Source of the DNA: Rhodobacterales bacterium
GTDB lineage: Bacteria; Pseudomonadota; Alphaproteobacteria; Rhodobacterales; Rhodobacteraceae
Assembly: GCA_009992615.1 (NCBI GenBank)
Contig: JAACVA010000164.1
Span: 1 to 12,728 of the forward strand
Direction: 5' to 3'
DNA: 12,728 nt
Numbering within the stretch: position 1 is the first letter of the stretch; every line of letters begins with the position of its first letter. This document shows, piece by piece, positions 9,093 to 12,728 of this stretch. Below the pieces are notes generated by a model that saw nothing but the letters and a program-made list of their open reading frames with translations, searched no databases and was not told the origin of the DNA. The position numbers and the translations under genes are program-made.

Positions 9093-10091
9093 TTGCGGCT
9101 TTGTCTGACGGCGATACTGGTTCTTCTCGCGGCGCCCGTCGCCGCGAGAGAGCTTGTTCTGGAATTGCCTTTGGATTGCACCTTGGGCAAGACATGTTTC
9201 ATCCAGCAATACACCGACAGCGATCCGGGGTTGGGCGCCGCAGATCATACCTGCGGCCTGCTCAGCTATGACGGACACAAGGGCACTGATTTCGCTTTGC
9301 CCTCGCTCGCCGCTGTCACAACAGGTGTAGATGTTTTTCCGGCTGCCCCCGGTATTGTTGCAGCGGTGCGCGATGGGTTGGCAGATCAATTGCAAAACAC
9401 CGAAAACCCGCCTGACATCACCGATAAAGAATGTGGAAACGGTGTTGTCGTAAACCATGGCGGCGGCTGGGAAACACAGTATTGCCATCTCAAGCGCCGC
9501 TCGGTGACGGTGCGCAAAGGCCAAAGCGTTGGCATCGACACCGTGATCGGCCAGGTCGGGCTGAGCGGTGCAACAGAATTTCCGCACCTGCACCTGTCCG
9601 TGCGGCGCGATGGAAAGGTCGTCGATCCGTTCAACGCTGCGGGCACCTCGGGCTGTGACGCGGCGGCAGGGCAATCACTGTGGAAAACCCCGCCGGAATA
9701 TCGCCCGGGTGGGCTGATCTCTGCGGGATTTGCCGCGGCGGTGCCCACGTTCGATTCGGTGCGCGCCGGCACGGCAGGCGTGGTGACATTGCCCGACACG
9801 GCGCCGGCCCTTGTGATCTGGGGTTTTGCCTTTGGTGGCATGAAGGGCGATTCGGTCATCTTGGAAATTATCGGCCCCGATGGAATACCCGATGGAATGA
9901 TCGTGTCGCAGGCGGCTACGCTGGAAAAATCGCAGGCACAGTTTTTCCGGGCGGTCGGCCGCCGCGCCCCACCAGAGGGGTGGCCGAAGGGCCGGTATCA
10001 AGGCCAAATCACGTTGATCCGCGGCGGAGCTGAGATGGAAAGCCGCACCGCCGACGTGGTCATCCTGTCTCATAGCAACAACCTGCGCTGA
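9093..10091 (+). CDS. Secreted M23 (LytM-type) metallopeptidase
   Basis: Predicted zinc peptidase of the M23 family, which usually cleaves peptidoglycan cross-bridges or activates amidases in the periplasm. From a TTG at 9093 the product has 332 residues. It begins with a signal peptide, MRLCLTAILVLLAAPVAA, with likely cleavage after the final alanine. Zinc ligands are H62 and D66 (GHKGTD) and H167 (PHLHLS), with H132 (YCHL) and H165 as the usual catalytic partners, so the enzyme looks active. Several cysteines (29, 35, 54, 114, 131, 188) fit an exported, disulphide-bonded protein. A C-terminal extension of roughly 130 residues has no family I recognise. No ATG fits; TTG is the only start that keeps the signal peptide. 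Co-transcription with clpA is likely. Confidence 0.88.
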   Translation: MRLCLTAILVLLAAPVAARELVLELPLDCTLGKTCFIQQYTDSDPGLGAADHTCGLLSYDGHKGTDFALPSLAAVTTGVDVFPAAPGIVAAVRDGLADQLQNTENPPDITDKECGNGVVVNHGGGWETQYCHLKRRSVTVRKGQSVGIDTVIGQVGLSGATEFPHLHLSVRRDGKVVDPFNAAGTSGCDAAAGQSLWKTPPEYRPGGLISAGFAAAVPTFDSVRAGTAGVVTLPDTAPALVIWGFAFGGMKGDSVILEIIGPDGIPDGMIVSQAATLEKSQAQFFRAVGRRAPPEGWPKGRYQGQITLIRGGAEMESRTADVVILSHSNNLR

Positions 10092-10105
10092 TTGGAACTT
10101 TTGGC

Positions 10106-10177
10106 CTACTGTCGGTGTCCGATGGAGATGATGCGCTCGGGGGTACTGATCAGCTTGTTCCATGGATCGCAGCAAGG
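10106..10177 (-). pseudogene. Remnant of the C-terminus of an IS630-family transposase
   Basis: The minus strand encodes CCDPWNKLISTPERIISIGHRQ then TAG then AKSS. I read this as the conserved end of IS630-type (DDE_3) transposases, which has a CC-x-x-WN-L-x-x-P-x-RI-x-SI-x-x-R-x-WA pattern. The codon where tryptophan of WA is expected is TAG (10106-10108), one base from TGG, with the alanine codon following, so a nonsense mutation is likely. Upstream, to about 10303, the frame stays open but no longer resembles a transposase. This is recognition from memory of the family pattern, over about 25 residues. Confidence 0.5.
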
Positions 10178-10283
10178 CTCATCCCTTCCCTTCCGGTGAG
10201 CACGACATGTTGGGCTCGCCATCCTCACGGTCGTGATCTGATCTTCATCGTCGAGTGATTTTCCGCGACTTTTGGTCATCTGA

Positions 10284-10301
10284 GTACTGCCATTTTCGCG
10301 C
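10284..10301 (+). repeat. Possible left terminal inverted repeat of the IS1595-type remnant
   Basis: GTACTGCCATTTTCGCGC here resembles the minus-strand sequence at 10693-10675, GTACTGCGCATGTCAGCGC, at about 15 of 19 positions with one gap. It lies 12 bp beyond the transposase stop codon. No matching 8-bp target duplication was seen outside the pair, so it may be chance. Confidence 0.3.
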
Positions 10302-10313
10302 AAATAACGCTAT

Positions 10314-10654
10314 TCAGACTCGCTGATCGACAAAATCGCGGAATGTCGACGATGAAAGGCCGATCCCCGGCAGCGTGCCGAAGCCACTGCGCATGTGTCT
10401 TCGAAACACACACTTATCAAGATAGCGTTGCAGTTGACGTTCCCTGATGCCGTGAAACACCCCTTTCGCCCATCGTTTCAGGTTGAAGAACACGCGATGC
10501 ACCCAATGCCGGGTCGGGCGTTTTCGCTTCAGTGGGCGGCCTTTGCAGGTGCCGCAAGGCGGCTGACAAAGCCCTGCGGCCAGAGCCATTCCGAAAGAAA
10601 TTGCGCGCACACATCCTTGTCAAGGCGGCGCCCGTCAAATGCCGGGCGGGACAT
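10314..10654 (-). pseudogene. IS1595/ISXO2-type transposase, internally deleted and frameshifted
   Basis: Remnant of a DDE transposase. An ATG at 10654 opens MSRPAFDGRRLDKDVCAQFL then SEWLWPQGFV, resembling the N-terminal zinc-ribbon segment of the family, where WP-x-GFVCPxCG is expected. At about 10561-10566 the frame breaks: a one-base loss moves CGTCKGRPLKRKRP into the next frame. The sequence then passes straight into the family's extreme C terminus, VHRVFFNLKRWAKGVFHGIR followed by RQLQRYLDKCVFR, ending DFVDQRV at a TGA (10314-10316). The family is usually around 300 residues; only about 113 codons remain. The second zinc-ribbon cysteine pair and the central DDE region with its catalytic aspartates are absent. 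It cannot make an active transposase. Family assignment rests on the two end motifs. Confidence 0.65.
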
Positions 10655-10859
10655 CGAAATATCGGTTTTCCAAGGCGCTGACATGCGCAGTACGTTACAC
10701 AATCAAATTGCTTTGCAAGCCCGAACAATCAACATCGTGCAGCACCGGATCAAAGCGGATAAGCCCTTCATCCAGGAATCCGGAATTTCGGGGCAGCGCC
10801 ATTGCATCTTTGGTTTTTCATATATCCTTGCCGACGGCCATGCGCCAACAAGTCTGTTC
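10655..10859. other. Intergenic stretch between the transposase remnant and dctM
   Basis: No supported gene. Together with the two insertion-sequence remnants to its left it makes up a 768-bp interval (10092-10859) without an intact gene. A minus-strand frame of about 35 codons from the ATG at 10802 has no ribosome binding site and no recognisable homology. No strong terminator hairpin with a T-run was seen for dctM. Confidence 0.5.
10675..10693 (-). repeat. Possible right terminal inverted repeat of the IS1595-type remnant
   Basis: Minus-strand GTACTGCGCATGTCAGCGC, about 20 nt upstream of the transposase ATG, partner of 10284-10301. If real, the pair bounds an element of only about 410 bp. 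The imperfect match and missing target duplication keep confidence low. Confidence 0.3.
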
Positions 10860-12254
10860 CTATTTTATGATGGTCTCGGGACCCATGACTGCCGTTGGCA
10901 GCACCGTCGAAATCCACGGAACATAGGTGACGATGATCAGGAACACGAACAGCACGGCAAGAAACGGCAGCGCGGCGCGGACCACCGCCATCATCGGCAT
11001 GCCCGCAACACCACTGGTCACAAACAGGTTCAGCCCGACAGGCGGCGTGATCATTCCAATTTCCATGTTCACCACCATGATGATTCCCAGATGAATCGGA
11101 TCGATCCCCAGCTCCATCGCGATCGGAAACACCAAAGGCGCCACGATGACGATCAGTCCCGAAGGCTCCATGAACTGTCCACCAATCAACAGAATGACGT
11201 TGACCATGATCAGAAAGGTGATCGGCCCCAAACCGCTGCTCAACATCGCGTTGGCAATTGTTTGGGGAATCTGATCATCGGTCAGAACATGTTTCAAGAT
11301 CAAGGCATTGGCGATAACGAACATAAGCGTGATCGTCAACTTTCCAGCATCCAGCAGGGTATTGCGCGTGTCACGGTGAAAGAACGCTGTCACCACTGCC
11401 ATCGGCCTCTGGTGCAACTGCAAAGGTGCGCGCCCCTCGCCCTGCGCCAGCGGACCCATGTCACGATAGATAAACGTCGCGACAAAGAATGCATACATCG
11501 AGGCAACCGCCGCCGCCTCAGTCGGGGTGAAAATGGCGCTGGTCACACCGGGTATACCGTAAATCCCCACCATGATGATAACAATCAGCAAAAGCCCCCA
11601 GGCGGCGTCACGAAAACTCTCAAACACTTCGCCCCAGCCGCGCCATTCGCCCTTGGGCATGTTTTTGAGTCGTGCGATCACGTAAATCGTAACCATCAGC
11701 ATTGCCCCGGCCAGAACCCCTGGAATGACTCCGGCCAGAAACATCCGCCCCACCGACACATCCGTCGCACTGGCATAGACCACCATCACAATCGACGGCG
11801 GGATCAGAATTCCCAAAGTTCCGGCGACACAGATAACACCGGCTGCAAACTCCTTCGTATATCCCACTTGACGCATGGCCGCGATCACGATGGTGCCGAT
11901 CGCCACAACGGTTGCCGGCGAAGACCCCGACAGCGCCGCGAACATCATGCAGGCAAGAACCCCGGCAATCGCCAACCCGCCGTGCAGGTGCCCGACACAG
12001 GCAATCGCAAACCGGATGATCCGCTTGGCCACCCCGCCGGTGGACATGAAGGATGAAGCAAGAACAAAGAACGGAATCGCCAATAGCGTGTAATGCCCCG
12101 CCATTGCCTGATACAGTGATTGGGCGATGCTGGCCAAAGATGTATCGGAAAACGCCAGAAGAAACACGATCGACGACAACCCCAGGGACACCGCGATCGG
12201 CACCCCCAGAAACAGCAGGCCGACGATAAGGACGAACAGCAGCGCAACTTCCAT
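10860..12254 (-). CDS. dctM: TRAP transporter large permease subunit (DctM)
   Basis: Membrane subunit of a tripartite ATP-independent periplasmic transporter, which imports organic acids or similar solutes using an ion gradient. From the ATG at 12254 the product has 464 residues and about a dozen hydrophobic segments. Family hallmarks are PFFVLASSFMSTGG (61-74), LSGSSPATVVAIGTI (108-122), LGILIPPSI (147-155), FTPTEAAAVAS (242-252) and GMITPPVGLNLFV (400-412). The start is 4 nt after the dctQ stop with GGGAAGG upstream; a longer in-frame opening to 12323 lies inside dctQ and is rejected. At about 265-303 there is a hydrophilic loop that makes the protein longer than the common 425-430 residues. 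Substrate cannot be told, and the binding protein gene is not in the window. Confidence 0.95.
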   Translation of the reverse strand: MEVALLFVLIVGLLFLGVPIAVSLGLSSIVFLLAFSDTSLASIAQSLYQAMAGHYTLLAIPFFVLASSFMSTGGVAKRIIRFAIACVGHLHGGLAIAGVLACMMFAALSGSSPATVVAIGTIVIAAMRQVGYTKEFAAGVICVAGTLGILIPPSIVMVVYASATDVSVGRMFLAGVIPGVLAGAMLMVTIYVIARLKNMPKGEWRGWGEVFESFRDAAWGLLLIVIIMVGIYGIPGVTSAIFTPTEAAAVASMYAFFVATFIYRDMGPLAQGEGRAPLQLHQRPMAVVTAFFHRDTRNTLLDAGKLTITLMFVIANALILKHVLTDDQIPQTIANAMLSSGLGPITFLIMVNVILLIGGQFMEPSGLIVIVAPLVFPIAMELGIDPIHLGIIMVVNMEIGMITPPVGLNLFVTSGVAGMPMMAVVRAALPFLAVLFVFLIIVTYVPWISTVLPTAVMGPETIIK

Positions 12255-12258
12255 CGGC

Positions 12259-12728
12259 TCAGACCTTCCCGCGCAGGGTGGCGGCGGCTTCTGCCACAGC
12301 GTCTTCGGCCTCGTGGCTGACAATCACACTGGCGTCTTCATCCCGCCAGACGCGCAGGATCGCCTGCCCCACCCGAAACACCATCAACAGCGCCGAAATC
12401 GGCAAGATCACATAAGGCACCAGCACCGGCATCTTGCTGTATGCGTCAACCGTGCGCTGCCCCCCCTCCTCATAACTGTTGAAGGTCTGTTCCAGCCAGG
12501 TTCTCAGCCAGTCGAACGGAATCGGGATATCGCCACTTTCGGTGAACCCAAAGCGTCGCGCGCCCCAGTCCAGCCCGGTGGGAAACCAACGCCCGGTCGT
12601 CTTGGGCAAATCAGCAAAAGGCGCCCAGTAGTCCCAGGCCCCCTTCAGAAACAACAGCGCATAAGCCAGACACAAGGCCGCCGCCAAAAGCGCCACCACC
12701 TTGCGGGGCCCGGGCGCCAAAACGTTGG
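12259..12728 (-). CDS. dctQ: TRAP transporter small permease subunit (DctQ), partial (5' end beyond the right edge)
   Basis: Small membrane subunit that partners DctM in the TRAP complex. Only the C-terminal roughly 156 codons are present; the frame continues past base 12728. An apparent TTG start at 12720 should not be used, because the first two of the usual four membrane helices would then be missing. Visible are one helix (VVALLAAALCLAYALLFL) and the last helix (LVPYVILPISALLMVF). Between them is an unusually long loop of about 80 residues rich in tryptophan and charged residues, then a charged cytoplasmic tail ending TLRGKV. Context decides the call: it stops 4 nt before dctM on the same strand, the usual dctQ-dctM order. 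On its own the sequence would be hard to name. Confidence 0.85.
   Translation of the reverse strand, partial: NVLAPGPRKVVALLAAALCLAYALLFLKGAWDYWAPFADLPKTTGRWFPTGLDWGARRFGFTESGDIPIPFDWLRTWLEQTFNSYEEGGQRTVDAYSKMPVLVPYVILPISALLMVFRVGQAILRVWRDEDASVIVSHEAEDAVAEAAATLRGKV

Noticed and set aside
8115..9674. 519-codon open frame on the minus strand
   Set aside because: Antisense to the second half of clpA and the start of the M23 gene, both of which show clear family motifs. No domain is recognisable in it.
10395..12056. 553-codon open frame on the plus strand
   Set aside because: Antisense to dctM and the IS remnant. The translation is extremely rich in histidine, arginine, glutamine and asparagine, typical of the reverse strand of hydrophobic membrane-protein codons.

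Overview
The window looks like a chromosomal segment of an alphaproteobacterium, most likely of the Rhodobacterales (Roseobacter-type). The basis is the F1-only ATP synthase order atpH-atpA-atpG-atpD, the style of the protein sequences, the high GC content with GTG and TTG starts, and a TRAP transporter. Taxonomy is inferred from sequence style only; no search was run.

Region 1 (1-3757, minus strand) is the F1 part of the ATP synthase operon: atpH (delta), atpA (alpha), atpG (gamma) and the first 249 codons of atpD (beta), which runs off the left edge. Spacings are 0-21 nt, each gene has a plausible ribosome binding site, and a candidate promoter lies at 3864-3892. Region 2 (4021-5757, minus strand) holds an unrecognised 298-residue protein and a YafS-like SAM-dependent methyltransferase with an atypical motif I.

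Region 3 (5820-10091, plus strand) holds gloB (glyoxalase II), clpA (unfoldase of the ClpAP protease) and a secreted M23/LytM-type peptidase. The peptidase starts with TTG only 9 nt after clpA, so those two are probably co-transcribed. The methyltransferase and gloB are divergent across 62 bp, an arrangement that resembles yafS/gloB in E. coli.

Region 4 (10092-10859) has no intact gene. It holds what I read as two decayed insertion-sequence remnants, both on the minus strand. One is the C-terminal tail of an IS630-type transposase with a likely nonsense mutation. The other is an IS1595/ISXO2-type transposase that has lost its centre and carries a frameshift. Region 5 (10860-12728, minus strand) is a TRAP transporter pair: dctM (large permease) complete and dctQ (small permease) cut by the right edge. 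The substrate-binding protein is not in the window.

Most of the window is conserved housekeeping DNA. I did not find a convincing new biological system. The points most worth a second look are the insertion-sequence remnants, the uncharacterised 298-residue protein, and the methyltransferase with its unusual SAM motif. Several very long antisense open frames (up to 553 codons) are shadows of real genes and are listed as rejected.
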